NCBI GenBank assembly: GCA_024760905.1
Contig: CM045746.1
Location: 8,174,466-8,238,465, forward strand
DNA: 64,000 nucleotides
DNA from: Plotosus lineatus
Taxonomy: Eukaryota; Chordata; Actinopteri; Siluriformes; Plotosidae
Reading direction: 5' to 3'
This document shows positions 36,272 through 47,053 of this stretch, piece by piece. The notes beneath the pieces are model-generated. The model did not search any database. It was not told where the DNA came from and saw only the letters and a program-made list of their open reading frames with translations. Position 1 is the first letter of the stretch. Each line of letters opens with the position of its first letter. A program made the position numbers and the translations under genes.

Positions 36272-37725
36272 AGCGAGATGTATGTGTGTGTTAATAAAAA
36301 ATGTTTAATAATGGTTTAATTAATAAATATGTTTGATTTTTATAAATATGTATAAAATGGTTTAATATGTTAATAAAATGTTTAAATGGTTTAATAAATA
36401 ATTTTCTTTTACTTTTAACACATTTCATACAAAATTGGTGTACTTTTATCATTTTTAAAGGGTTTATGGGGTTTATCCAGTCCAAAGACTGGAGCTTTGG
36501 AAAAAATTAGGCGTTTAACATGTAAGATGCTCTTATGAAATCCCCGCAATACAAAACGAGCTCTGGAATGGATTAATTTCATAAGTTGGGGGCCGACTGT
36601 AAAGGCATAAAAAAACCCATCATTTAATTAAGTGTGTATGTATCTTGCCTCTCTGACAGACTGCAGCTGATCATCCGTAACCCCGGCAGGATAAACAACT
36701 GTGAGAAAACGCTCAGACTCCGGCAGATGAAAATGAAAAGTCTGAGGTATGCCCAGAGTTTTCTCCGTCCTGTATGCAAGTACTGTTTGCTCCATGTCTA
36801 AGAGCTGAGAGTGCAGCGCCACCACCAGGTCTGAACACACCCTGCAGGTGTTACAGACAAAAATACTCACATCAGGATCAGAAAAAACATTTCAAAACTA
36901 CTCCAATAGCACATTTACACCTTCACTACTGGATTTATACCAAAATATTTTCTACTTACGAGCCGAGAGGGTCATGACCGTATGCACTGATCACGCAGTC
37001 CATGCAGAGAGACATTGTCACACACCGCTGCTTCTTGGTTACTCTAAACAGACTTGGAGCACCGCCATTTTCTGTCGTAGTGATCTCCATTAACAACTTC
37101 AAGTTCACCAAAATCTATAAGACATGAACTAAAATTTCACTGGTCTGTGAGAATCTCTGATGAAGTCCACACTGAAAAGGATCCTGTGGTGGAAAGGTGT
37201 ATACTCACAGGACCGGAATCCTTTTTATCCCTTCTTTTTGAGGGCTTCCTGTTCGGCCCGTCTTCCAGCCTGTCAAACAAAATGTATATCGTCGATAAAC
37301 ATAACCTTAGCCCTCGATAAACCATAAGCTTAGCCCTTGGACGCTGAAAATAAATTATCAAAGTTGATACCGCGGACTCACTCAATGTGCTGCTGGACGT
37401 CTCTGCATGGCATTTCCTTACAGATGCTCTCCAATGTGGTGCGAAAAGCCTTGTTGGGCCACAACAGGATGGGGCTGTTACACACCATAAACACCAGGCT
37501 TTCCGATGATATTCTGGAGTGGAGAGTCTGGAAGGCTTTAGAGATAGAGCTCTGACATTGGGCTTCTAAATAAATAAAACAGATAACATGCAGATGTAGT
37601 TCACCTTCCCCCACTTTCATAAGTAGCTGGGTAATAAGCAAGATACCGTACAGAGAGCTCATCATTACTGTGAAATAAACGCCTTTAGTGTAATTCCACT
37701 CCACACTGATGTCCTGCATCACCAT
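33233..37725 (-). CDS. ufsp2: Ufm1-specific protease 2 (UFSP2)
   Basis: Cysteine protease that matures UFM1 and removes it from targets, mainly at the ER. Coding exons on the minus strand: 37647-37725, 37382-37565, 37209-37269, 36960-37114, 36649-36841, 34542-34688, 34261-34425, 34021-34145, 33606-33682 and 33233-33357. They total 1311 nt (437 codons), and phases agree at every junction. Landmarks: [30 protein letters not shown], the catalytic-Cys block [18 protein letters not shown] (34.3 kb), [36 protein letters not shown], and AHTILGVAW plus LILDPHYTG, which carries the catalytic Asp and His. Start at 37725 was chosen because the exon ends in the phase required by the next. The intron after 36649 begins GC (GAG|GCAAGA). 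The final short exon, expected to encode about 25-30 residues with an LCLPQRP-like end, was not confidently found. Confidence 0.92.
33360..33600 (-). other. ufsp2 intron between exons 9 and 10
   Basis: Ordinary intron. The acceptor is preceded by a short AT-rich tract (33370-33395). Nothing else recognised. Confidence 0.5.
33983..34020. repeat. (CA)n array abutting the ufsp2 exon 8 donor
   Basis: About 19 CA units; on the transcript strand the exon ends CAG and the intron starts directly as GTGTGTGT. A second CA run (34161-34187) sits just upstream of the same exon's acceptor. Confidence 0.9.
34993..35068 (-). repeat. tRNA head of the 23255-type SINE
   Basis: The plus strand reads CGAACCAGCGACCTTTATG and AACCATTAGGCTACAGCTGC, the inverted tRNA-like head. 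The body is missing. Confidence 0.7.
35090..35405 (+). mobile_element. 3' fragment of the 6530-type LINE
   Basis: Collinear with 8130-8420: [38 protein letters not shown], then the start of the C-terminal part. It lies inside the long ufsp2 intron. Confidence 0.75.
35471..36599. mobile_element. pogo/Tigger-type MITE in a ufsp2 intron
   Basis: Ends CAGTCGGCCCCCTTTTACGA and (inverted) CAGTCGGCCCCCAACTTATG, flanked by TA on both sides (35469-35470 and 36600-36601). A block starting AATGTGGG(T/C)GCATTTGAGCT is present at about 35750 and again at 36110, with a partial copy near 35970, each followed by a (GA)n run. This shows internal tandem duplication. There is no transposase. The right end is 50 bp inside the intron from the GC splice donor. 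Confidence 0.85.
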
Positions 37726-38424
37726 GATGCCACTGTTTCTTTCACAATACTGACCAGTCCGCTGTATGCAAACCTCACATAGAGGTAAGTAGAAGTAATG
37801 ATAGCTATGAACTTTTTTGTATTTAAAGTGGTTGATATGAATAAATCACGCACATCGACCTCACAGCAAAAAGCTCTTGAGTTCCACGAGGCTTCAGCAT
37901 GTCATAACCTTGTTTGTGTGGGTTTCCTCCAGGTGGTCCAATTTCCTCCCATAGTTCAAAGATATGCACATAAGGCTAACTCAGTGCTTCTCAAATAGTG
38001 ATGATGGGGGTGTAATGACCCTGGGGAACATGCTTTTCTGGAATACTGTAGTGTACAGTACGAGATTTACGTGTAATTGCACCTCCACTCCACTAGTTGG
38101 CAGTGGCGCTCTCATTGTTGTGCGATCGTGGAGCGGTTTTTCTCAGGAGCAAGATATGAAGTGCAGTAAACAACTCCTCAAGAAACAACACGTTAACATT
38201 TCAACAGGAACGAAAAGAAAGGTGGAGAGAGACGGAGATATTAAGACATAAATAAGTTGAATGAGTTTAAAAAATGATTTTTTTATTTCAGGCACATTGG
38301 TGCACTTTAAATTTTTTCTATTACAGATTAAAAAGCAATTAAGTTTTTCTTTATTGTAAGTTGAACTGTATTTCTTTTTTGTTTTTAATGTTAATAAAGA
38401 TACAATGTTATGCAGAGGTGTACT

Positions 38425-40723
38425 AATCATCATCTTGTTCTCCTCCTTTCGGCTTTTCCCTTCAGGGGTCACCACAGCAAACCATCCGCCTCCATTTCAC
38501 CCTATCCTCTGCATCTTCTACTCTTACTCCAACTACCTTCATGTCCTCCGTCACCACATCCATAAATCTTCTCCTTGGTCTTCCTCTTGGCCTTCTGCCG
38601 GGTAGTTCCAACCCCAGCATCCAGCTAACAATATACTCACTATCAGTACATGTCCAAACCATCTCAATGTAGTCTCTCTGACTTGGTCTCCAAAACCTCT
38701 AACATGTGCTGTCCCTCTGATGTACTCATCCCCGATCCTATCCATCCTCGTTACTCCCAAAGAGAACCTCAACATTTTCATCTCTGCTACCTCCAGCTCT
38801 GCCTCCTGTCTTTTTCCCAGAGCCACTGTCTCTAAACCATACAACATCGCTGGCCTCATCACCGTCTTGTACACTTTTCTTTTCATTCTTGCCGATACCC
38901 TCCTATCACACATCACACCCGATACTTTTCTCCAACCATTCCAACCTGGGGGCAGTGGTGGTCTAGTGGTATAGGGTGCTGGATCGCCGATCCAAAGGTT
39001 GGGGGTTCGAGTCCCACTCTCCACAAGGTTGTCACTGTGCCTCCCAGTACAGCTAACTGGGTTATCAAAGGCCAGCCATGTCACCCACTGTCTATGGTGT
39101 GAGGCATGTAAAAAAACCATTGCTGACTTTCGTAAAGAGTAGGCTGCAAAGCAGTCGGCGTGTTTCCACCCTGCGATGGCCTGGCGAGCTGTCCAGGGTG
39201 TACTCTGCCATCGCCCGAAGTTGGCTGAATCAGCCTCCCCGCAACCCAAATTAGGATTAAGTGGTTACAGAAAATAAACTGATGATGAACATTCCAACCT
39301 GCTTGCACACGCTTCTTCACCTCTTTTCCACTCTCCATTGCTCTGGATTGTTGAGCCTAAGTACTTAAAATCCTCCACCTTCCTTATCTCTGCTCCCTAT
39401 AACCTCACCATTCCTGTTGGGTCCTTGTCGTTCACACACATGTATTCTATTTTACTGAGGCTAACCTCCATTCCTCTCCTTTCCAGGGCATACCTCCACC
39501 TCTCTAGATTTTCCTGCCATTGTTCTCTGCTCTCACTACAGATTACAACGTCATCTGCAAACATCATAGTCCATGGAGATTCTTGTCTAACCTCATCTGT
39601 CAGCCTGTCCATCACCATAGCAAACAAGAAGGGGCTCAGAGCTGACCCTTGAAGCAGCCCCACCTCCACCTTGAACTCTTCTGTCACACCGACAGCACAC
39701 CTCACCACTGTCTTCCATCTCCCATACATGTTATGCACCATTCTAACATACTTTTTTCACTCCAGACTTCCTCATGCAATACCATAGTTCCTCTCGCGGC
39801 ACCCTGTCATAAGCTTTCTCCAGATCCACAAAGGCACAATGCAGCTCTTTCTGACCTTCTGTGTACTTCTCTATTAACATCCTCAAAGCAAACACTGCAT
39901 CTGTAATGCTCTTTCTTGGCATGAAACCAAACTGTTGTTCACAAATGCTAACCTCTGCCCTTAGTCTTGCTTCCACTATTCTTTCCCATAACTTTATCGT
40001 ATGGCTCATCAACTTTATCGTTCCTGTCAGAAAGTCTATTGCTACTTTTCCTAGACACTTCCATACCTCCACCGGTATGGCATCAGGACCAACTGCCTTT
40101 CACTCTTCATCCTTTTCAATGCCCTCCTCACGTCTCCCTTACTAATCTTTGCTACTTCTTGGTCCTCAACAGTCACCTCTTCTACTCTTTTATTCTCTCT
40201 CATTTTCCTCATTCATCAGCTCTTCAAAGTATGCTTTCCATCTTCCCAGGACACTTCTGTCATCAGTCAATACATTTCCCTCTCTGTCCTTAACCACTCT
40301 AACTTGCTGCACATCCTTCCTATCTCTATTTCTCTGCTGTACCAACCTGTATAAATCATTTTCTCCCTCTTTACTTCCCAACCGAGCATTCAAGTCATCA
40401 TACGCCTTCTGTTTGGCCTTTGACACCGCTACCTTCGCCTTACGCTGTGTCTCCCTGTACTCTTGTTTGAAGAATGTCCTGCTTCTTCTTAGCTAACCTC
40501 TTCCTTTGTACACACTCCTGCACTTCCTCATTCCACCACCAAGTCTCCTTATCTACTTTCCTTCCAGAGGATACACCAAGTATTCTCCTACCTGTCTCCC
40601 TAACCGCATTAGCTGTAGTTGTCCAGTCATCTGGAAGCACTTCCTGACCACCCAAAACCTGTTTCAACTCCTCCTTGAAGACAACACTCTTCCTTTTACA
40701 GCTTCCACCACTTTGTCTTCTGC
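38425..40723 (-). mobile_element. RTE-like LINE, copy E, carrying a SINE
   Basis: The 16-bp duplication tatgcagaggtgtact flanks it (38409-38424 and 40724-40739). It is 5'-truncated in the linker after the endonuclease. The reverse transcriptase is recognisable ([32 protein letters not shown] near 39540), with deletions and frameshifts. The C-terminus is split by SINE S4 at 38948-39290. Confidence 0.88.
38948..39290 (+). repeat. tRNA-derived SINE, mermaid-like tail (S4)
   Basis: Same family as S1, inserted in RTE copy E. The 10-bp duplication attccaacct flanks it (38938-38947 and 39291-39300). The tail is AGGATTAAGTGGTTACAG. Confidence 0.9.
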
Positions 40724-40989
40724 TATGCAGAGGTGTACTGATAATTTTATATACAAATAATACAATTTATAGTCTCTCGCGGGGCGTGAAATTTTTTTTC
40801 TTCCTAGAGGGGGCGCCACATAAAATAATTGAGAAGCACTGGGCTAACTGGAGTATCCAAATTTACCCGAGTGTGAATGGGGTGGGTGGTGGTGGCCCTG
40901 CAATGGTCTGGTAAGCGGTCCCCGCTTTTACCAGTGACGGCTGATAAAGGCAACCTTAGGAATAAGCGCTGTTAAATTAAGTTGAGTTA

Positions 40990-41787
40990 AGTGAGTGAAT
41001 ACACGAGTAGATTCACTATGCCGCCGTTATATCATTAATTCTTCATAATTTAATCGTAGTAGCTTTACCATTTGAGCTGTCAAGCTGACAGGAAAACTCC
41101 AAACTACCCTTTAGTCGAAAAATAAAGTTGTTATTTTCTGTCAGCACCTGAGAACATACACAAAAGGGACAGAAATACAACTGGAGTTAGACATTTGCAA
41201 GAAAACAGGAAGGTTCTCAAACAGCTCCACAGTGAACATAACATTCCCTACATAGTGTGTAAAAGGAATTAATGTTACAGCCTGTTTAGTGCACTTGTGT
41301 AGGAAATTTATCGCTATTAGCACTCAGCCCATAAACGTAAGAGAGTTAATCTAAGTGTTAGAAACAGACGTGGGTCAACAAAACACAGTACTTTATTCAA
41401 ATATGCGCATTAAATATTTATAAACATTCAATAATCTTGAAAGCCATATTACGTACCATTTTACTAGGCTACATTTTCCAATGCAAACGACAGATATCAG
41501 AAGGAAGCGGCCATTATAGATGACGTAGCAAAAAACAGAGTAGTGACAGAAGAGCTTCTTCCGGGTTAGCAAAACCATTATGAATATTCATTAAAAAGAG
41601 TACTTCAGGGGAGGAGCTGCGTTGCTGAGGCAACAGATTGGTAGGCTTGTCATGATGGATGAAGCTATATACGTACTGTATTTATAGTGTAGTGACTTGA
41701 CCTTATTAAGATTAAGCGGGTAAGAAAATAAATGAATAATATAGACAGGCAGATTTATAGATAGATAGACATACAATCCTTGATCCT

Positions 41788-41790
<3 letters not shown>
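40990..41790. other. Intergenic stretch, nothing recognised
   Basis: No gene seen. 41515-41560 (GATGACGTAGC, CTTCTTCCGGGTTAGC) has CRE- and ETS-like words and could be a promoter for the minus-strand ufsp2, but this is not supported further. Confidence 0.25.

Positions 41791-41793
<3 letters not shown>

Positions 41794-41884
<91 letters not shown>
41794..41884. repeat. (CA)n(TA)n microsatellite
   Basis: About 17 CA units directly followed by about 28 TA units. Confidence 0.95.
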
Positions 41885-41886
<2 letters not shown>

Positions 41887-41993
41887 TATATGGATCCTTC
41901 ACTTTCCTTGGTTAATTGGGACCGAGATCCCCACGCGACCATCGAAGTAGGATCACCTCCCCACCCCCGATTGATGAATACGTACATGTATAT

Positions 41994-42407
41994 CTTCTTT
42001 TACTTTCGGCTGCTCCCTTCAGGGGTCGCCACAGCAAATCATCCGCCTCCACCTCACCCTGTCCTCCGCATCTTCTTTTCTGACTCCAAAGACCTTCATG
42101 TCTTCCTTCACCACATCCATACCTTCGGACACGCCTCCCACCTCTCCTTCTTCGACGTCTTCGACCAACAGTAGTCCAATTTCCATCAGCACCCTGTTGA
42201 TTGACAGCACTGATGGCGGTCGTTGTTAACCCGGGCCTCGACCGATCCGGTATGGGGGTAATACTTCTGATTTGCATCATAAATGTTTGGCATTGGTTTT
42301 ACGTCGGATGCCCTTCCTGACACAACCCTCTGCATTTCTCCGGGCTTGGGACCGGCATGAGGGGGAGAGACACTGGTTAGTGCCCCCCACCCACCTCATG
42401 GCTGCAT
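41994..42407 (-). mobile_element. RTE-like LINE reduced to its 5' and 3' ends (copy G)
   Basis: A perfect 19-bp duplication tgaatacgtacatgtatat flanks it (41975-41993 and 42408-42426). The left 125 bp is the RTE 3' end (CCGCCTCCACCTCACCCTG to the CTT tail). From about 42119 rightward it is the RTE 5' leader (TTACGTCGGATGCCCTTCC, CCGGGCTTGGGACCGGCAT). Endonuclease and reverse transcriptase (about 2.7 kb relative to copy A) are deleted. Confidence 0.9.
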
Positions 42408-42879
42408 TGAATACGTACATGTATATAATATCAATAAATACATATACAGCTATAAATGCTTATAATAACAAACATTGAAAAAATAACATCAGATGAAAAT
42501 ATAATATAAATACAGACGCTCTCTAAATGATCAAGATTCGTTTTCCAGAGATACCATCATGTCCGAGGTCGAAAGTGAAATGAAATTGAAGAACAAGTAG
42601 AAATAGAAATGGAATAAAATCTACAGAAAGATAGATCATAAATATAAGTATGAAATAAGATTAAACATTATCCTGAGGTACACTTAATACCAGGCTCAGG
42701 CAGAAGGGGGCGAATGTATCCAGTTTTGATGGGAGGTTTAGGGTTGTGTTTTTTTGTTGGTTTAGGGTTTTTTTGTTTTTGTTTTTGTTTTTTTGCGTAA
42801 TAGCTTGATGTGTACATATGATGAAAATTACAAACCTCTCTTATCTTTTTAAATGGGAGAACTTGCACATTTTTACGTG

Positions 42880-42900
42880 TCCCAATACTTATTGGCCCCA

Positions 42901-42962
<62 letters not shown>
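42880..42962. repeat. Tc1-like end word and (TA)n microsatellite
   Basis: CCCAATACTTATTGGCCCC resembles a Tc1 terminal repeat and runs into about 29 TA units (42903-42961). Confidence 0.6.
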
Positions 42963-42966
<4 letters not shown>

Positions 42967-43029
42967 ACAGACTTTATTTCAAAGTTTATTTATGGTGTTG
43001 GAGCCATGATTCATGTCAGTCCACTTGAT

Positions 43030-43400
43030 GCATCAGCTCTCTAAGGTGTGCTCCCTCCTGTTTAACTGCAGACTAACCAGCGGATCTCATCTGATCCAGG
43101 TGTTAGTTTTGAGAATGGAAATTTACAGGATGATTCCATATTTATTTCCTCAAAATTGATTGATTCCATAATTTATTCCCCCTGCTTGGTCTAAAAAACG
43201 TAACTGTTCCTGACTACCTCATTTTTATGTTCTTGATTTTGTTTAGTGTTTCTTAAAGCCAGAAAGTTGCTACAGTATTTGAAATGACTTCAGTTTTGTC
43301 ATGTCTATGATCTGCTTTTTTCCCCTGCAAAATTAAACAACTGAATGAACATCCTCCAAGACTGGTGATTCCATAATCTTTGCCAGAGGTTGTATTTATA
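43030..43400. mobile_element. Possible DNA-transposon remnant
   Basis: GATTCCATA(A/T)TTTATT recurs at about 43133 and 43163, and GTGATTCCATAATCTTTGCC lies at the right end. This pattern fits a decayed Tc1-like non-coding element. Ends were not defined. Confidence 0.35.
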
Positions 43401-44312
43401 GGCGTGTACGTATGTGTATGTATATACACATCTATAGCTTACTGGACTTCCTTTGTTGTCTTTTGTGCATTTTCTTTTTATAATTGCTGCTAAACAAAGA
43501 ACTGATTTTCATTTTCATGCAACCATCTCTTTATCTTTGTCTTTGCTCTGATTGGCTGATTTACTCTTCGAATATCAGTTCACAAGCTGTGACATCAACA
43601 TGACCATAGAAAAAACTGGAAAGGGACATGAGCCAGTCCAAGCTTACGTATTGAATAATAAAACTTAAAAAATTCTTGTTAACAAGAGTTTATTTGAATC
43701 AAATGCAAACGGAGAATGAACGTGCTGGGAATGACAGCTTTCTCGAGCAAATTGGAAGTGCCACTAATCCCGTTGTTCCCCAGTTTAAACTAATTCCATG
43801 AAAAGAAACAAAATATACAAAGTATTTTTCAAACTATTTTCAAGAATTTAAATGTATATTATTATCCAGATCATCTAATAATTGTTTAATATGTGTCTGT
43901 GGGGGACTCCTGAGATCATGAATTTTGCTTCCAGTTCTTCCTGGTGTGGGGAAAAATTCGGCTGCCACTTACACTTACACTGAGAAGGTGGAATTTGGGA
44001 CTGTGGAACAGGAACAGCTCATTTCTGTGTTTAGTTTTAACATTTAAAAAAAAACGTGTGTGTGAGATGACGGATAAACAAAAAATTTAAATGAAACCAT
44101 TAATTTTATTTAGATGCATGTATTCATTTATTTAGTAAATAATTTAAATCTCAAAATCAACAAAGAAAAAACAGATGTATAAACAACATTTAATCAAAAG
44201 AATGATTAAATTTAAATATATTACCTCACTGTTTATACAATCCCAAAAAAACAAACACTGATAATGTCTCAAGTCAAGATTCATTTTACACATAGATAAA
44301 ACTTCAAACACG

Positions 44313-44320
<8 letters not shown>
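43401..44320. other. Intergenic stretch 3' of the THAP gene
   Basis: AT-rich. No coding signature or named repeat recognised. Confidence 0.35.

Positions 44321-44322
<2 letters not shown>

Positions 44323-44371
<49 letters not shown>
44323..44371. repeat. (GA)n microsatellite
   Basis: About 24 GA units just 3' of the THAP stop codon on the transcript strand. Confidence 0.95.
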
Positions 44372-44374
<3 letters not shown>

Positions 44375-44416
44375 AGTTGTTTTCTGATCTCCTGTGAAAG
44401 CTGAACTTGTCCGAAA

Positions 44417-44700
44417 TCAGCTGATCTGCGTTTGGGTCTCTTCTTGTTTAAAGATCATGATGGTCTCGTCTCCTCCTGCAGAAACAGTGGAACCATAAGC
44501 AGGGTTCTGACAGGAGCATTGTGGGTTCAGTCCCCAGAACCCTCTGGTCTCTGGAACAGAACAGGAAGTAGTAAACTGCCATCACTGTCCTGATTCACTC
44601 TAAAATCAACACAGTCTCACCTGCAGAGCTGAGAGAAGAAATACATCCTGGAACTTCACTCATAATGTCCTTATCGTCAGGTTCCTCCTGGAAAGACAGA

Positions 44701-44760
<60 letters not shown>

Positions 44761-44878
44761 AATAGAAAGCAAGAAAAAAGAGACACAAAGAAAGCTATAG
44801 ATAAAAAGAAAAAGAAAGAGACAGACAGTGGGGGGAGATATGGAGTGAGAGAAAGACAAATAGAGATAGGAATAGACA

Positions 44879-44947
<69 letters not shown>

Positions 44948-45246
44948 AAATGGAGACAGAAATAGAGAAAGGGGTCACAGAGCAATGGATACTTATTTAG
45001 ATAGATAGAGAGAGAGAGTGATAAAGAACAAGAGTGACGAGGATATAGACAGAAAGAAGAGAGCGAGAGGGGTGGGGTTGAGGGGTTGAGGGGTTGAGGG
45101 GTTGTGTAGTAATTGAGCCTGTGTTTCAGCAGTTGTGTTATTTGTGAATGAGTCGACTACTTCGGAGACGGAATTCACATACAGTGTTTTCTAAACATTT
45201 ATGGTTATGGTGGAATTCAGTGTGAACAATGAGACGTGTTTCTGTG

Positions 45247-45319
<73 letters not shown>

Positions 45320-46932
45320 CCTTCATCCCAGTGAAGCAGGACAGTTTGTTCTCAGTCCATTTAAACACACTGGGAGCTGTAGATTTTGTCCCGCCCTCAA
45401 AGTGACAGCTGCAGATCCTCGAGTTTTCATTGGAACAGTCTGGAGGACGTCTAAAACACCGTAACATATCAAAAATCTAAATCAAGTGGTCACGGCAACA
45501 CATTCACCTTTGACCCAAGATTGGCACTTTGCACTGGAGACCATCAGGAAAGATGTTGCTGGGCAACAAGCCAAAAATATCACTTACTATAATACTATAT
45601 GTATTAGTTAAATTCCAAATAATATTTTGCAAATGCACTTCTCAGTCAAAATTGTGTCCCAAACCACTCCTCCACTTCGGATACTGTTTAAGAACTTTAA
45701 GCACCAGTTTGCACAACAAATAAAGTGCATTATAAGGAGTGCGATTTAACAGGCAGCTTATTAATATGCATTTAAGACTCAACCCGAAAGAAATGTATGA
45801 GTGTCACTGCTGACCCCTCAGTGGACAGTGACTAGGTTATCAAAGGCCGGCCATGTCCCTCACTGTCTGTGGTGAGAAGTTCACATAAAAGAAGCATTCT
45901 GACGTCAGCGTTGTTTCTGCCCTGCAATGGCCTGGCGAGGCATCCAGGGTGTACTCTGCCCTCACCCGGAGTCGGCTGAGATGGGCATCAGCCTCCCTGC
46001 AACCCTAATTAAGCCCAAATGGTCCAGAAAATGAATGAATGAGAACTGCATGAACTGCACCATTAGTTTGTTCCCTGAGTCTCCCAGCCTTTAATACAAA
46101 CCCTAATATAGATGCACTTGTAAAGCAAAAGCTGTTGTCAGTTTTGTAAAATAGAATAGTATAATATACGACACTACAGTATAAAATATAATACATTATA
46201 CTAAAATGTCCAGTAAGGAATTATTTTTAAATTTAATTTTTCATCTTCACAGTTCATGCAGTTCACTATTCATCTCCCAAGCTTTCTCAGACCTGGGACA
46301 TCTGAGTACTGTATAAGTGATGGGTGAATCCCAAATCACTCAAGTCTCCTAAAAAGGGCGTAGGACACTTAACTAGACACTGTATTCCCGAAATGACTGA
46401 TAAAGTGCACTAGTCACTTTGGGGAGTTCACATTCTGTTCATATGGGCTCAACTTGAGAGATTTGTTCACAATATAATTAATATGTAATGTATTAATGTA
46501 ATAAATGAACATATAAATGTTTAGTTTGGAACAATATGGGTCATTATACAATTATGGATTTTATTATTAATTTCCTAATTGAGAAAATTATTTAGTACAA
46601 GACCATGACGAAAAGCTCTTCCGAATGATGCTTAAATCCTAATCACTACTTCGGCAGGTATCGTAACATGGCTGAATCCAAAATATCTCTCCTGCCCTAT
46701 ATACGAACATTATACATGGCGGATTCTGTACCCTACATAGTGCACTTTCTTTAGAAAAGAAAGTGGTTCGAGACGAACCCCGACTATCAGCGCCGAGTGA
46801 ATTAAATTAAAGCACAAACCCGCAGAGCTGCTCCCATTTCCGCCTCGTTCTGATGTTGGACGGCAAACGGAAAAAACTGCACTGGTTTTTACTGTAGCTG
46901 TGGTCACATTCAGCAACAAAACATTGAACCAT
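44417..46932 (-). CDS. Small THAP-domain zinc-finger protein
   Basis: Four minus-strand exons, 46820-46932, 45321-45450, 44621-44687 and 44417-44475, join in phase to 369 nt: 122 residues plus TGA (44417-44419). All introns are GT-AG. The THAP domain is complete: MVQCFVAEC gives the first Cys pair (C4, C9), then FFRLP (P24) and RKWEQLC (W33). RICSCHF gives the C51/H54 pair and TAPSVF is the AVPTIF-like box (63-67). THAP domains bind DNA through this C2CH zinc finger. The remaining about 50 residues are acidic and short (EEPDDKDIMSEVPG, then MIFKQEETQTQIS), with no coiled coil or transposase domain. I cannot assign it to a numbered THAP. An RTE LINE ends 122 bp upstream of its ATG, and long microsatellites flank exons 2 and 3. 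Confidence 0.82.
44697..45060. repeat. Compound GA, GACA and GATA microsatellites
   Basis: (GA)n at 44699-44756, (GACA)n at 44883-44914 and (GATA)n at 44915-44945. The GA run provides the pyrimidine tract before THAP exon 3 on the transcript strand. Confidence 0.9.
45250..45317. repeat. (CA)n array at the THAP exon 2 donor
   Basis: About 33 CA units with one interruption. On the transcript strand the donor reads AAG|GTACTGTGTGTG. Confidence 0.9.
45808..46036 (+). repeat. 5'-truncated tRNA SINE (S5)
   Basis: Begins within the central block (GGTTATCAAAGGCCGGCC) and has the mermaid-like tail region (ATGGCCTGGCGAGGCATCC). It lies in the first THAP intron. Confidence 0.75.
46040..46800. other. 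THAP intron 1, AT-rich
   Basis: No repeat or gene named. Confidence 0.4.
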
Positions 46933-47053
46933 TTCCAAAAAACTGCGCGATAATCATAATAATATCAATATTCGGCTCAGGGCACGTCTTCGTGGGTTTA
47001 TAAAGGGGGCATGAAGTGATACAATGCGCCACACTGCCACCTGGTGTTTAAAC

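Larger units (their letters stand above)
37982..40841. mobile_element. hAT-type element carrying an RTE LINE
   Basis: Ends CAGTGCTTCTCAAATAGT and (inverted) CAGTGCTTCTCAATTATTT, flanked by a perfect 8-bp duplication ggctaact (37974-37981 and 40842-40849). Excluding the nested LINE it is about 560 bp with no transposase, so it is non-autonomous. Confidence 0.9.
37850..40985 (+). repeat. Mermaid-type SINE split by a hAT element
   Basis: The left part (37850-37981) has GGGTTTCCTCCAGGTGGTCC and CAAAGATATGCAC. The right part (40842-40985) continues GGCTAACTGGAGTATCC and ends TAGGAATAAGCGCTG. It is interrupted by the hAT at 37982-40841, just upstream of the ufsp2 start codon. Confidence 0.75.

Noticed and set aside
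44883..44945. Regular short repeats as a CRISPR-like array
   Set aside because: Simple GACA/GATA microsatellite; vertebrate genome, no spacers.
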